NCBI RefSeq assembly: GCF_900747795.2 | Contig: NC_041395.2 | Span: 33,303,632-33,367,631 of the forward strand | Direction of reading: 5' to 3' | Origin: Erpetoichthys calabaricus | Taxonomy: Eukaryota > Chordata > Cladistia > Polypteriformes > Polypteridae | Length of the DNA stretch: 64,000 nucleotides | Part shown: positions 1 to 11,599 of the stretch, piece by piece | Numbering within the stretch: the stretch's first letter is position 1 | How the letters are laid out: each line of letters starts with the position of its first letter | Position numbers and translations under genes: made by a program | Notes under the pieces: generated by a model | The model's input: only the letters and a program-made list of their open reading frames with translations | Database searches by the model: none | What the model was told of the DNA's origin: nothing

Positions 1-800
1 TGTTGTTGAGAACAACCCACCAATCATTTAAGCATTTAGTTCCCAACCATAAAAAACAGGATAATCTTTCTCTGCTCAGTTTGAACTTCCTGGATTTTCT
101 CCACTAACCAATTCATTACTTCCTCAGATGCTTTCCACCTTGTGATCAGCTTAAATTGATCATGATCAATTTATTTCAGCATGTTCTCATTTTCAAGGAT
201 AAATAAACTGACTGAACTATGAACGACTTGGAGTTTACAGGACTGTTGGTAATGTTTTAAAGTTATATGGTGGTCTTGTTGTGTTGGGTTTGTGTGAGGT
301 TCCACAGTAACTTTTTATTTTTAATTTTAGTTTAAAACAGCTTAATGCAGGTTTTCTGTTCTTGGTTTACACATAGACAATACTCATTCTTTAGATTAAT
401 TTGAAAATGACAGCTCACACAATAATATGAAGCTTAGTGAGAGTAAATGAGAGTGTAGGCTCATCACTACCAGCCCAATATTTGCTGTTGACTTTCTCTT
501 GTAAACAAGGAGAAGGGATTATTATCTGGTATGATGCTCATTACACTCCCTGAAATCGATCAAATCCGCCAAAAAGACATAACTGTAGAACTTTCATCTC
601 TGAGCTACATGGTTACAAGTAGTTAAATTGCATATTGTTTTTGCTTTTAACATTGCTAATGTTTTTCAAAGAAATGTATATGACAGTTGATAGTGTGATT
701 TGTTTGTTTGCATTACAGCTGCAATTTGTAATAAAATAAAGAACTTCCATAATTTGTGGGAAGGCAGAAAGCAGGTTTCTTTTTCACAACTGATTACATG
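1..800. other. intergenic, nothing recognised
   Basis: AT-rich sequence on the 3' side of V1 (the gene reads leftwards). I found no coding frame, terminal inverted repeat or simple tandem array here. Confidence 0.5.
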
Positions 801-878
801 ATTGTATAGTAATTTTATATTGGTAAAAAAATAAATCTAATTTCCATGAACTTAGATATTTTGGATAAACATGTCTGT

Positions 879-917
879 AAACATGTATAAAAAAATAACA
901 AGAATTTCCTCACTGTG
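879..917 (-). other. V1 recombination signal, 23-bp spacer, weak nonamer
   Basis: On the minus strand the V1 exon is followed at once by the consensus heptamer CACAGTG (911-917). After exactly 23 bp comes TACATGTTT (879-887). That nonamer fits the ACAAAAACC consensus poorly, so joining efficiency is doubtful. The heptamer and spacer are aligned as in the other V segments of this window. Confidence 0.75.
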
Positions 918-1399
918 CCTGTAGCACAGTAGTATGTGGCAGTGTCTTCAGTTTTGAGGTTGTTCATGTCCAAATACCCAGCCTGTTTAGAATTGTCTCT
1001 GGAGAGTGTTAATCTTCCCTTAATGTTGCTGGCATAGTCTATATCATCACTTTTAGAGCTAATGTCAGCCAGCCATTCCAGTCCCTTTCCTGGCACTTGT
1101 TGAAACCAATACAATCTATAAGCAGCAATGGAATCTCCATCCCTGTCCTGCCCTGAACCTTGACAGGTCAGTCTCAGAGACTCTCCTGGCCTTCTGACTT
1201 CATCACCTTTTTGTGTCAAGACAATAACAGAATAGACACCTGAAAAAACAAACATTTAATTAAAGAGTTAAATCCAACATACAGCTCATTTTAAGGAAAA
1301 ACAAATGAACAGCAAAAGGAACAATAAAAGTGAAACTAGAAATGAAAGTGACCAACATGTTAAAACAGCCATGAACATGAAAATATATAAAGTCCCCAT
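918..1399 (-). CDS. IGHV: immunoglobulin heavy variable segment V1
   Basis: Two-exon V segment: leader exon 1357-1399 ([10 protein letters not shown]...) and V exon 918-1239. The V exon is read from the acceptor TTTTTTCAG. It starts VIVLTQKGDEV and has the first conserved Cys in LTCQGSG, the conserved Trp in LYWFQQVPGKGLEW, RLTLSRDNSKQ in FR3 and DTATYYC at the end. That is the V-set fold of an Ig heavy chain, and WFQQxPGKGLEW plus SRDNSK point to VH. CDR1 is long (SGQDRDGDSIAAYRLYW). The frame is open, but three things are weaker than in V3, V6 and V7: the leader donor is GTTGGT where the others have GTAAGT, the octamer has one mismatch, and the nonamer is poor. It may be a barely used or dying segment. 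After V(D)J joining the product would form the antigen-binding domain of membrane or secreted antibody. Confidence 0.9.
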
Positions 1400-1479
1400 A
1401 TCTGTTACTGGTTCTAGAGAAGGAAGCCGCAAAGGTGAAGAACAAGTGACCTCTCTCAATTTAAAGGTTACTCACCTTG

Positions 1480-1487
1480 GTTTGCAT
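1480..1487 (-). promoter_or_regulatory. octamer-like promoter element of V1
   Basis: Reads ATGCAAAC on the minus strand, one mismatch from the Ig octamer ATGCAAAT. It lies about 80 bp upstream of the V1 start codon, where V3, V6 and V7 have perfect octamers. Confidence 0.55.
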
Positions 1488-1499
1488 AAAAGCTGAGTA

Positions 1500-2760
1500 T
1501 TTATATGTAACAGCAACACAGATGGTGTGCAGCATTTAAATACATATTTTTTTTCATAAATCTAAACAGATTAAATGAACATATACATTTTTTGTGCACT
1601 TTGACATGTCAAAACATTTAAATTTAACACCATTAGCTTTTTGTAATACCTATGTGCAGGGTTGAAATTACACACTGACCTACTGATGTACAATGGTGAA
1701 ACAGTGTACAGATTGCCTTATATTTATTTAAATATTTTATGTTAATAAACTCATAATCTTATTTATTTATTATTTTGAATAACATCAATGTGCAGTCAAC
1801 TTGCTCCCTATAATAATAACACAAAAGGTGTTGGATGTATTGTGCCCTCCCTCATCAAATAAGCTTCCAGAAATGTTTATGTGTTTAGATATAAAAGAAG
1901 CTTTTGATAGGGTAGAATAGGGGTGTCTTTTTACCTTAATTGCACAATGATAGCATAAAAAGTTAAAAAAGTACCCATACACTGAGGACAGCAGGTAAGT
2001 GCACTTAGTTTACTCTGATAGGAGTAACCCCTGCACACACTGTAGCAGAACAGTAAAGCACCCCCACCCAATTGAGTATATCATCCAAAATGCATTCTCG
2101 TGCACCAAATAAATGTCTAAATATATTACCATATTCCACTGTTGGTGCTCCTTATGCATTAGGGACATTAAAAAAGACATTAAAGAGCAGCTCTGTGCAT
2201 CAGTGGCATTTTCACAATGAAATTTCTTGTGCAGCCACAGAAATCTGGGAAAGAAACGCTGTCAGAAAAAAGGTGAAGCCATCGTGAGAAGCCATGGAAA
2301 GGACAAGTGTGTGTGTCAGTAAGAGAGAGAGATGATCAGTTAAACTACAGCAATTATGAGACCTGGTCATCTGCGTAAATGTATTGGCTTGGGTATGTGG
2401 CCATCGTCAAATTTCAGGATGAATTCCACCATGGACTGGTTCACATATTTGGGGAAAATAAGCGCAGATGGTGTTGTCTCTGACCCAAGTGAGCAATGGA
2501 AATGGAGCCAGTAACATGAATATGCAGTCATGTTTAAAGGGGCTGTGGAAGATCAGAACAGCAGCTGTAGCACTGAAGGGCAGCTGAGGAAACAAGTGGA
2601 CTCCAGTGAACTTTATATGAGAGGGAGACACAATGTATTAGGCTACTTGCACCAGTGGTAATAAAATGTCAGCTGAAAAATGGCATAAAAAAAATCACAC
2701 CAAACGAATGCCCATTTTTACAACTTTGAGCTATATTTTTCTTTTTAAAGTCTGATTTCC
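1500..2760. other. V1 upstream spacer, no gene recognised
   Basis: AT-rich DNA with only short chance frames. A more G+C-balanced stretch at about 2040-2640 could be an old repeat, but I cannot assign it to any family. Confidence 0.4.
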
Positions 2761-2763
2761 AAT

Positions 2764-3960
2764 TTAGTATTAGATTAGATTAGATACAGCTTTGTTTGTC
2801 CAGGGGGGAAACTTGCTTTATTACAGAAGATCTTTAAATAAATACATACATACATAAATAGGTAAATAAATAAATTTACAGACACTTTGATTTAAACACA
2901 TATCAGAATGACTTAAAAGCAACAGAAATTAAAATGAAACAAAATGTCTGACTTGGCAGTCCCAGCTCCAGTGAGGTGTTATGCCCCCATGGCATTCTTG
3001 ACACACTTTTGCTGAATGATTCATTGGTTGAAAGTCCTCAGTGTTACTGTGTCAGGGAGAGGATATGCAGCATTGTTAATAATGGCACACAGTTTTAATT
3101 TAATTCTCTCCTTTGCTAAGGCCTCCAAGGGGTCCAAAGTACATCCTATAGCTGAGCATGCTGTTTTAATTAGCTTGATGATTCTGTGGGCTTCTCTGAT
3201 GTTACCAGCCCAGCACACCACAATGTAGAAAATTTCACTGACCATCACAGAGTTATGAAAGATGTGAAGAAAGTTACATCCCACATTAAAGAAACACAGT
3301 CTCCTAAGGAAAAAGAGCCTGTTCTCCCTTTTCTTATATAGTTCCTCTGTTTTCTGAGACCTGTCATCAATGTGGACTCACAAGTACGTGTAGGAGTGGA
3401 CCATCTCTTCATCCACTCCCTAAATAGTGACTGGACATAGAGGTGCGGCGAAAGTCAATAACCAGTTTTTTGGTTTTGCTGATGTTAAGATGCAGACAAT
3501 TCTCATTACACCAGGAAGCAAAGTTCTCTACCTTACTCCTCTACTCATCCTCTTTATCAATACACCTCATAAGTGCAGAATCATCTGAGAATTTCAGCAA
3601 GTGACATGACCTGGTTTTATATTTGTAGTCAGAGGTGTACAGAATGAAGAGAAAAGGCTGTTCCTGGTGGTGCCTCAGTGTTGCTCACATCTGTATCAGA
3701 AACACAGTCCTTGAATATCACAAACTTCAGTCTGCCCAACAGAAAGTCAGTTACCCAGGGCACCATAGGCTCATCCACCTGCAAATCTCTGAGTTTACCC
3801 CTTAACATGGATGGGGTAAACTGGAAGGCACTGGAACAATCAAAAAACAAAATCCTCACACTACTGCCAGCTTTGTCTGGGACAGAATAAGCCTTGTGGA
3901 GTAGATGGATAACTGCATCCTTCACTCCAAACTGCAGTGGGACCAGGTGGTCTACCACAT
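2764..3960 (-). mobile_element. old 5'-truncated L2/Rex-like LINE
   Basis: Minus-strand reverse transcriptase remains. Around 3629-3958 the frame reads DHLVPLQFGVKDAVIHLLHK, then VRILFFDCSSAFQF and TEAPPGTAFS. These are the RT motifs of L2/Rex-type non-LTR elements, with PPGT in place of PQGT. The 3' end lies at about 2764, where GATTAGATTAGAT is followed by an A/T-rich 3' UTR. Several frame breaks separate the blocks, and the endonuclease part is missing. The copy at 54557-56062 has the same RT text and 3' UTR layout, so both belong to one family. Confidence 0.75.
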
Positions 3961-4539
3961 GAGTATCTCCATAGATCTAAAGCAAAAACAGACTCCAGTG
4001 CACTTTCAGACAGTCGCCCTTTACTTTTAAACATTGTCACACACATACGCATGAGAGACACTCTTTATGCTCTTGTTTGTGCTTTATTTCAACATGCTTC
4101 ACAAAAGAATGCTAACGTCCAAAACTAGTACTTTGCTTACCTAATCAGAACTAAACAATACAGCAAAAATAAAAGGTACAAAAGGTAGCTAATAATACTT
4201 CTTTCCCCTTATTGGTAAAGATTTAAAGTCCTCCTTCACATCACTACATTTATGAGCTTGGAAGAGTTTGCTCCAGTTAGCTGACACCCTTTAACCAACC
4301 CCAATGTGCATGAACTATCACACCACCAAACAAAAACAATTAAGAAACAAAACAAAAATCGGACATGTACCATTATAGGAAATACAATGTACAAAGCATC
4401 AAAGAAAAGGAGTAGAACTAGATAACAAATGTCAAAGTAGGCACTTAAGACTGAAGTTGGCAATGCTAAAATAAATGACAAGAACTGACAATTCTACCTA
4501 GTTTCCAGGCCTCCTTCTATTACTGCAAATTGGTGTTGT
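3961..4539. other. unassigned spacer
   Basis: No coding match. The stretch is mostly A/T-rich, with a polyadenylation-like motif on the minus strand near 4085. It may be degraded repeat sequence. Confidence 0.3.
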
Positions 4540-4732
4540 TGTCAGAGGGAGAACATTTTTGTACAATGGGTGTTTTTCTTTTTCTCTTAGGCAAACAACA
4601 GTAAATAATAAATGTACAAATCCAATAGATAAAGGGGCAATAGGCATCCTTTCTTGAGACTGGTGTCACAGGTGTCTGGTCACACTTATAGGTAATCTAA
4701 CTTACACACCATTAAAATATTCGACTACGCCA

Positions 4733-5780
4733 CCCAATTTTATTAAGAGACTGGGAACTCCTGAAATTTACCAATAATAGCACACAGGTTTCTTTAAATT
4801 GGGCGGTGAGTAAACACACAATGAAAGACACAACAGTAAAAACAGAAAAAGGCAACAGTAAGTTCTATTGTACAAGACAATATAAGGTACATTAAAAAGA
4901 TAAACGAACATAACAGAACCTAAACATATCAGGAATTAACTTCCTTTTTTTTAAAAGGAAAATACACAGTCCACACTCTAAAAGTCCGTAAAAACAAGAA
5001 TTGGAGGATACAACCTTTAGTGGTGCAGAGTCCAGTTTGGGCACTGTGTTACCCCAACACTTAATTGTTCATGGATGCACTCTGTTCCCCGGCAGAAGTT
5101 GTGTCAAATTGTTGACTCCCTGTCAGCGTCTCTTCGTTGTTCCTTTTTCTTTCACTCTGGGCTCCTTGTGTGGCTGGGACCTAGGCACGCCTCATTCCTC
5201 GTCTGTCAGCTTCGCTTGGTCCTCTCATGTGGCTTCCCTCTTTCGCTGGACCCACAACTGGCGTCTCCTTGTGGAGCTGTCTCTTCCTCCCTGGAAGTAA
5301 ATGTTGCCGTCCTTGTGCCTAACGTCGTGCCAGCCAGGTACCCTTGTCTGTCTGCTAGCCCCTGTGCCCTGTCCGAGTGTCTTGGCAGCGTTTCCTGTGG
5401 ACTCTCCCTCCTGCCTTCTGCTGGCCAGCAGTTTATATTTACTTCACCCCTCTGTTGTCAGTCCTGGACAAACAGTCTAATCAATGGCACATCTAAATTG
5501 CCTGGGTTTAACAATTAATAAAAACATAAGTTAACAAAATGTATGGTTACCAAACATTAATAAGTTCAAATATGCTGATTAGGAACCAATATTTCCAAGC
5601 CAGGTAAATACAGACATTCTACCAAGGCCAGACTTCAAAGCAGTGACTCCCTTGCAAGACAGCAAATACCACTAATAAGTACAGATAGCCTTTTAACTTT
5701 TCACCCCCCAGTCCCAACAGTGGGTGCCTAATGGAACCACCCAGTGCACAAAAAAAATGTAAAAGTGTCCCCCTCTGACA
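4733..5780 (-). mobile_element. LTR-like fossil, minus orientation
   Basis: On the minus strand the block starts TGTCAGAGGGGGACAC at 5780 and runs to about 4733, just before TGGCGTAGTCG, which sits where a primer-binding site would be. The interior is G+C-richer than its surroundings (5000-5480). The neighbouring plus-strand block (5785-7230) shares many segments with it, such as TTTACCTG...CTTGCAA, CCTGTGTGCTATTAT and the same TGGCGTAGTCG end. I read this as one long terminal repeat of an old LTR retroelement. No capsid, polymerase or envelope frame is present. The family is not identified, and the shared text could also fit an unusual DNA element. Confidence 0.45.
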
Positions 5781-5784
5781 TCGG

Positions 5785-7230
5785 GGTGATAAGTGAAAAA
5801 GCAAATTTCCTGAATAGTGCTGGCACAGGTTATTGTTGGTATCTGCCTATAAGGATGTAGATATTTACCTGTCTTGCAAAAGAGTCATCTGCTTTGAAGA
5901 TTAAAATGCTCTGTATCTCATCAACATACAAGATTGCGATAACAGAGCTGCATGCTTCCTTGTAAAATGTTTGTATTTACCTGGTTTGAAAATTAACATG
6001 TTCAGGGGACATTGGTCACTAATAAGCATACACTGGTATATGTAGTTCTTCATACCTGATGACAATACTCTTTTTTTAACCAATGAAAATGTGTTTACAC
6101 TTTTGGTAACATAAGAAAATTGGTATGTACCATTGTTTAACTGATCGCCCTGTCGATCAAGGCAGAGACAGAAGCAGTTATATACTTCTGGGAGGTGGTT
6201 GGGGATTCAGATGGTGTGAAGAAAGAGAAAGAGAGCAGAAGGGATGGAACAAGTCCAGAAGATGGCGTGAGAGGGCAGATGGCGTAGGAGGGAAGACGGT
6301 CCACTGAGAACGCTGTCGCGATCACTCGCACTGAGTGCAGGGACTCGCAGTCAGATGAGGGTATGTGGCTGACAAGACACAAGGCACACGGACGGTGATA
6401 CATACCTCCTGGGAGAAAGGGACAGTTTCACCAGAGAGACGCCAGGTCCAGGTAGAGAGAAAGGGAAGACTCACAAGAGGACTGAGTGAGGCCAGTGGAC
6501 AAGAAGCAAGACTTCTGTTGGGAAACAGAGTGTTTCAGTGAGACAGTTGGTAGACTAATCATTGTATTAACACAGCACGCAGCTTGGACCCTGCAGCACC
6601 AAAGCTTGTATCCTCTACTGTTATATTTTAACAGACTTTAGTGTGTGGACTGTGTGCTTTTCTTTTTAAAAAGGTTTTCGCTTCTGATATTTATAGATTC
6701 TATTGTACTTTTATCTTCTTGGTAGATTTTATATTTGGGGCGGTACGGTGGCGCAGTGGTAGTGCTGCTGCCTCGCAGTTAGGAGACCTGGGTTCACTTC
6801 CTGGGTCCTCCCTGCGTGGAGTTTGCATGTTCTCCCCGTGTCTGCGTGGGTTTCCTCCCATATTCCAAAGACTTGCAGGTTAGGTGGATTGGTGATTCTA
6901 AATTGTCCCTAGTGTGTGCTTGGTGTGTGGGTGTGTTTGTGTGTGTCCTGTGGTGGACTGGCACCCTACCTGGGATTGGTTCCTGCCTTGTGCCCTGTGT
7001 TGGCTGGGATTGGCTCCAGCAGATCCCCGTGACCCTGTGTTCGGATTCAGCGGGTTGGAAAATGGATGGATGGAAGGATAGATTTTATATTGTCTGGTGT
7101 AATACAAGTTGTTGTTGTTTTTCTTGAAATTGCTGTTATGTATTCCATTGTGTGTTTACACACCACCCAATTTAAAGAAGCCTGTGTGCTATTATCTTTC
7201 AATTGTTCCCAGACTCTTAATGAAACCAAG
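5785..7230 (+). mobile_element. LTR-like fossil, plus orientation, carrying a SINE
   Basis: Plus-strand relative of the 4733-5780 block, in inverted orientation and directly next to it. It ends ...TTAATGAAACCA at about 7230, followed by TGGCGTAGTCGG. A matching plus-strand head, TGTCAGAGGGAG, occurs at 4540, so the minus copy may have inserted into this one. A SINE (6736-7078) has inserted near its 3' end. It is old and without genes. Confidence 0.4.
6736..7078 (+). mobile_element. tRNA-derived SINE with 13-bp target duplication
   Basis: The head GGTGGCGCAGTGGTAGTGC resembles an RNA polymerase III A box, and GGGTTCACTTCC resembles a B box. A unique body follows, with TTTGCATGTTCTCCCCGTG and GGCTGGGATTGGCTCCAGC. 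The 3' end is GGTTGGAAAATGGATGGATGG. The duplicated target TAGATTTTATATT flanks it at 6723-6735 and 7079-7091. This is the best-preserved SINE copy in the window. Confidence 0.9.
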
Positions 7231-7259
7231 TGGCGTAGTCGGATATTTTAACTGTGTTT

Positions 7260-8500
7260 AGGTTAGCTTACCTATCAGACAGTTGTCACATTGTGATGTG
7301 ACACATCAACTCAGTTCACCACTTTCCCTGGGATGGCGTCAGTTATTTTGGATACCTGAAGAAGGAGAGAGAGATAGGTTAGGAGCATACGCTGATACAG
7401 CGCATTGCCGCACCCACCACATGACAAACCAACTCAGGATCCCTGATTAGGACCCAAGTTCAGCCATGCAACGGGTGACACCTCAGCACCACACTAGTCC
7501 AGATAGAATGGAACAGGGTGAGGTTTTTTATGGCGGCTAGAGTGCCATTTCAGCCACCAACCAACATGTTTTTCCCTGCAGGTTGGAGGGCCTACATGCA
7601 GGACTGGAAACAGATTAATGATACCTGCAGACAATGACAAATTGTCAGAAAATAAAGTAAAAAAACATAAACATTCTAAAAGAAACAGTAAGACAGGATG
7701 AAAATTCTAAACTGCGTGTAGGACCACTAATGTCCATTAATAAACCGATCTTCTGATCTTTCAGATGGAATTATTTTAACAGATGGCCTACTTAGTGATC
7801 ATAAAAGATTGCAAATGAGCAGATGTGTTAATTACAACAATAGGTATATGTGTCATAAACCATGTGAACTAAGTGTTATTGCATTCAGACAGTTATCCTT
7901 TGTTAGATAATAGTGATTTGGAATTAAGTTGAGTAATAATTGACTTTTTAAGGAATCTCTTTCTATATCCCTGAAATATTTTCAGTGGTTTTTCTTTTAT
8001 TAGAGAATGAAGCCGATCACTTTTACTAGTCTTCTTAATGCTCACAAGGCGAGAGACAACATAATTCTAGATGTTTTGCAAAAAATAGCAGGAAAGCACG
8101 TTAATTAGGGGAAAGATCTGAAGCTGTCATATAGTGCCACCTCCTGGTATTCTCATCCGTACATCTACAGTATATAAACATAAGGGTTTTTAGAGGAAGA
8201 AGCTATAAACTACCAAATTAAATCCTGCCAAACACCAAAAACTAGCAAGCTCACAGAGATGGCCATAAACCTTTTGAAGACAGCTGGGGGAAGGAAGAAT
8301 ACATGTGAGAGTTTCATTTTTAAAAACATACTAAAAACCATGGTAATTTTATGTATTTTAAAGAAACGGTCACATTTTAAATTACATGCATTTTTAAAAG
8401 GTTAAATAATGATAGCAGAAAATATGGAAAACATTAAAAATGAGGCAAGGATGTGCTCTACACTTAAAAATCATTAATACGATTTTACAATAATAAGTTT
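7260..8500. other. spacer 3' of V2, nothing recognised
   Basis: No open frame of note and no paired inverted repeat were found between the LTR-like block and the V2 recombination signal. Confidence 0.4.
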
Positions 8501-8509
8501 CTGCACTGA

Positions 8510-8548
8510 AGTTTTTGCTGCGCTTTAACATTATAATGTTCAACTGTG
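8510..8548 (-). other. V2 recombination signal, 23-bp spacer
   Basis: Minus strand: heptamer CACAGTT (8542-8548), a 23-bp spacer (8519-8541), nonamer GCAAAAACT (8510-8518). The nonamer is among the best in the window. A 23-bp spacer is what IGHV segments carry. Confidence 0.9.
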
Positions 8549-8988
8549 CCTTCGAGCACAGTAATAAACACCCATATCTTCTGTCAACACGTTGCTAATA
8601 TCAAGATGTGCCAAATTATTGCTGCTGTCTTCTGTAACTTTGAAACGACTGTCAATTGACTTGCTGTAATAGCCAACCCATTGCAGTCCTTTACCAGGAG
8701 GCTGGCGAATCCAGTGTGCACTGTAACTGCTTAAGGAGAAGCCTGAAACTCTGCACGACAGCCTTAATGTCTTTCCAGGGATTGTTTGTACCACTGAAGT
8801 TGTTGGAGTCAACATGACCTGAGAAAAAGCATCTGCAATAAAAGCATAATCATAGTTAAAAAACAAACCATGGTTCATAATCCACAGGGGTCTGATTTTA
8901 TGCAACATGATACATGCACATACAAAGTAATACCAATATATGTACCTTTTGCCAAAATTATTATCATGAAAAATGCTGTGAAAATCAT
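8549..8988 (-). CDS. IGHV: immunoglobulin heavy variable segment V2 (second family)
   Basis: Leader exon 8946-8988 (MIFTAFFMIIILAK, hydrophobic) has donor GGTACAT. The V exon 8549-8832 follows acceptor TTGCAG. The mature part begins QVMLTPTTSVVQTIPGKTL. It shows Cys in LRLSCRVSGF, Trp in HWIRQPPGKGLQWVG and MGVYYCAR at the end. The V exon is 284 bp, against 322 bp in the other family, because CDR1 is of normal length and the CDR2 region is very short (GYYSKSIDSRF). The frame is open and splice sites, octamer and RSS are all good, so this looks functional. V5 is its broken relative. The VH call rests on WIRQPPGKGLQW and the 23-bp RSS. Confidence 0.92.
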
Positions 8989-9073
8989 GTTTTCAAATAA
9001 AGCACGATTGTGATTAGTTTTGAGATTTCTGTAAAGTGTTCAGGTTTATTAAATATAAATTGAATTTGACTGA

Positions 9074-9081
9074 ATTTGCAT
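9074..9081 (-). promoter_or_regulatory. octamer promoter element of V2
   Basis: A perfect ATGCAAAT on the minus strand, about 86 bp upstream of the V2 start codon. This is the Oct-factor site typical of Ig V promoters. Confidence 0.85.
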
Positions 9082-9715
9082 AGCCATACCTTCCGCTATT
9101 AGGGTAGTATTTCTAAAATCAGGCCACTTCATAGTGAAAGAAAGCTAAACATATTCACCAAGAAGAGCTCCCTCCATTCAAAACTGTTGCTGGCATTTTC
9201 CATAGGTTCTTGGTCACACTCTCAATTCCTGAAGCGTTACCTTTAAATTAAGTTGGATCAGAAAATGGATGGATGTTAAGAAAGTTTCTTATAGCAAATC
9301 ATACAACTACACCGTATTAAATCAAGTGTGATTCCTTCAAAATATTTTTTCTGAACCTGCTTGTACTGGCAGCTCTAGGCAAAGAGTAAAAAGTCAAAAA
9401 CACAAAAATGAACCTTTTAATTAAAAAAAAAACACTTTTTAAAATTGTTATGAAAAACAAAAATAATTGCTAGATCATTAGATGTACTTCTAATAAAATA
9501 TTTTTTCATATATAACGTAATATGTTGAAATATTTTCATATATACTGTATGATAAGAATATTCTATTAAATCAAATATTATTGATTCATAGTGCTATTTT
9601 TAATATTTGCAATAAAATGTAACAGAAAATATACATTTTCCTAAAGTGCAATTGAAGAACAGAACAAAGTATTGACAGCTATGGTTTTTAATTGTGTATT
9701 ACATATTGCTACATT

Positions 9716-11594
9716 CAGTGCCTATAAATAGTGTTCCCACCCTTGGACGTTTTCACATTTTATTGCTATACAGCATTGAATTACAGTGGATTTAGTTTAA
9801 CATTTGAGACAGATTAGCAGAAAAAGACTCTTTAACGTCAAAGTGAAAATAGATCTCTGAAAAAGGGATCTAAATTCATTACAAAAACAAATCACAAAAG
9901 AAATGATCAAATAAGAATTCACCCTTTCAAGTCATCATTTACCAGATGGTAGCAATTCCTGCTCATGTCTCTCTTGATTAGCTTTAAACATTTCAAAACT
10001 GCTCAAGCTCTGTCAGATGTCATGGAGGTTGTGAGTGAAAAGCCTTTTTCAATGTCAAGCCACAGATTCTCAGTTGGATTGAGATCTGGACTCTGACTTG
10101 GCACTCCTGGACATTAACATTTTTGATTTTTTTTCCCATTCCTATGTAGCTTTGGCTTTAAGCTTGTGGTCGTTGTCTTGCTAGAAAACACATCTTCTCC
10201 CAAGGTGCAGGTTTCTGGTAGAGTTCATCAGGTTCCCCTCTAGGATTTCCCCCAAATTTTGCTGCACAGAAGCAATCCCAACAGGATGATGCTGTAAACT
10301 TGCTTCACTGTGGGAATGGTGTGTTTTTGGTAATGTGTAGTTTGCAAGCTCACTTTTTGGTGTCATCAGACTATTGAAACTTGTTACAGCTGACTTTAGG
10401 GTCTCCAGTGTACCTTCCGGCAAACACTCATTGAAATGTCATGTACATTTCTGTAACTTTGCCACTTTCCATTAACATGTGCGCCCATGTTCCTTCCTTA
10501 TTCATGACAGCACTTTCCAAAAATGGATGTGGACATTGTGAGTAAGTGACTTTGCATATTATGTATTTTGCATTTTTTCATGCATGTTTCATGGACGTTT
10601 TGATATTGTTTGCTGTTGTACTATATTTAACAATAGAGCCTGATGACCCCGACTCTCTTGGTTAACTGACCCAATGTCTTATTTGTATTTCTGAAAGGAT
10701 GGGATAATTTATTTTAGGTAGAATGCCCAGTGGGGGCTAGGCGGTCTCATGACCTTGGGATCCCTGCAGATTTTTGTTTTTGTCTTTTCATTCCTCCCAG
10801 CTATCAGACCTTACTTTATTCTTTGTTATTTAGTTTTGCTTAATCTTAATTTTATTTTTTATAAACTTTTCTTTCTTCATATTGTAAAGCACATCACTTG
10901 TATGACGATGTGTTATATAAATAAATATTGTTGCTGTTGTTGCATTGGGCTCCTTCCATGACCGTTGAATCATAAACTTTCTTTCCTTCTTTCTGCATGA
11001 AAACATGTGATTAAAATTTTTTATCGGCCATCACTATAAAGCTTATGGGGTAAGAATCATTTAAGCAAAATATAATTTTTGAGTGGAGTAATCCTTTAAT
11101 AACTGATTTAACTGGATATCATGAGACTTGGATGTTTTATTGTCTCCCTCCTAGTCTTGTGCTTTTCTTTAATATCCTTTTCAATTAGTTGCTTGGAATT
11201 TTCTTTTGTCTTCATTATTTAGTTTAGCCTATCATACTGACTCACCACAAACTCTCTCCTGCCACATGCAGTTGCATTTATATGACAGTCTACTGAAAGC
11301 CCAGACAGGTGATCTCCATTGAACTAATTCTGAGATTTCTAAAAGCAATGGGCTGCACCAGTGATGATTTAGGAGTGTCATATTAAAGGGGGTGAATACT
11401 TATCTGATCAATTATTTTGTGTGTAACATTTGTTCACTAATTTAGACCACTTTGCTGAGATCTGTTTTCTCTTTGACATTAAAGATTTTTTTTCTGTTGA
11501 TCTTTGTCAAATAAATAAATCCACTGGGATTTAATGTTGTATAATAATAAAATACAAAAGCATCCAAGGGGCTGAGTACTTTTTCAAGGCACTG
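9716..11594 (-). mobile_element. decayed Tc1-like transposon
   Basis: The ends are long imperfect inverted repeats: CAGTGCCTATAAATAGTG on the left, and on the right a minus-strand reading of CAGTGCCTTGAAAAAGTA. Both continue into matching CCTTGGA and CAGTGGATTTA text. On the minus strand near 10065-10105 the frame reads SQSPDLNPTENLW, the motif holding the catalytic Glu of Tc1 transposases. Farther right the transposase is beyond recognition. The left TA target is mutated, and a LINE tail lies inside (10540-10943). This is an old, dead copy of a lineage different from the other three Tc1 elements here. Confidence 0.8.
10540..10943 (+). mobile_element. LINE 3' end inside the old Tc1 copy
   Basis: Shares GGTAGAATGCCCAGTGGGG, a C/T-rich stretch, TTTATTCTTTGTTATTTAG, TGTAAAGCAC and an ATAAATATTGTTGCTGTTG tail with the longer copy ending at 63478. 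It is therefore a 5'-truncated 3' UTR of that LINE family. The left boundary is approximate. Confidence 0.7.
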
Positions 11595-11599
11595 CGTAT

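Noticed and set aside
5001-5518. Plus-strand open frames of 99 and 147 codons
   Set aside because: They lie within the G+C-rich part of an LTR-like fossil, overlap in two frames and are low in complexity. There is no recognisable domain.
6750-6815. A tRNA gene
   Set aside because: A- and B-box-like text is present, but the cloverleaf is not intact and the sequence continues into the SINE body found in other copies.
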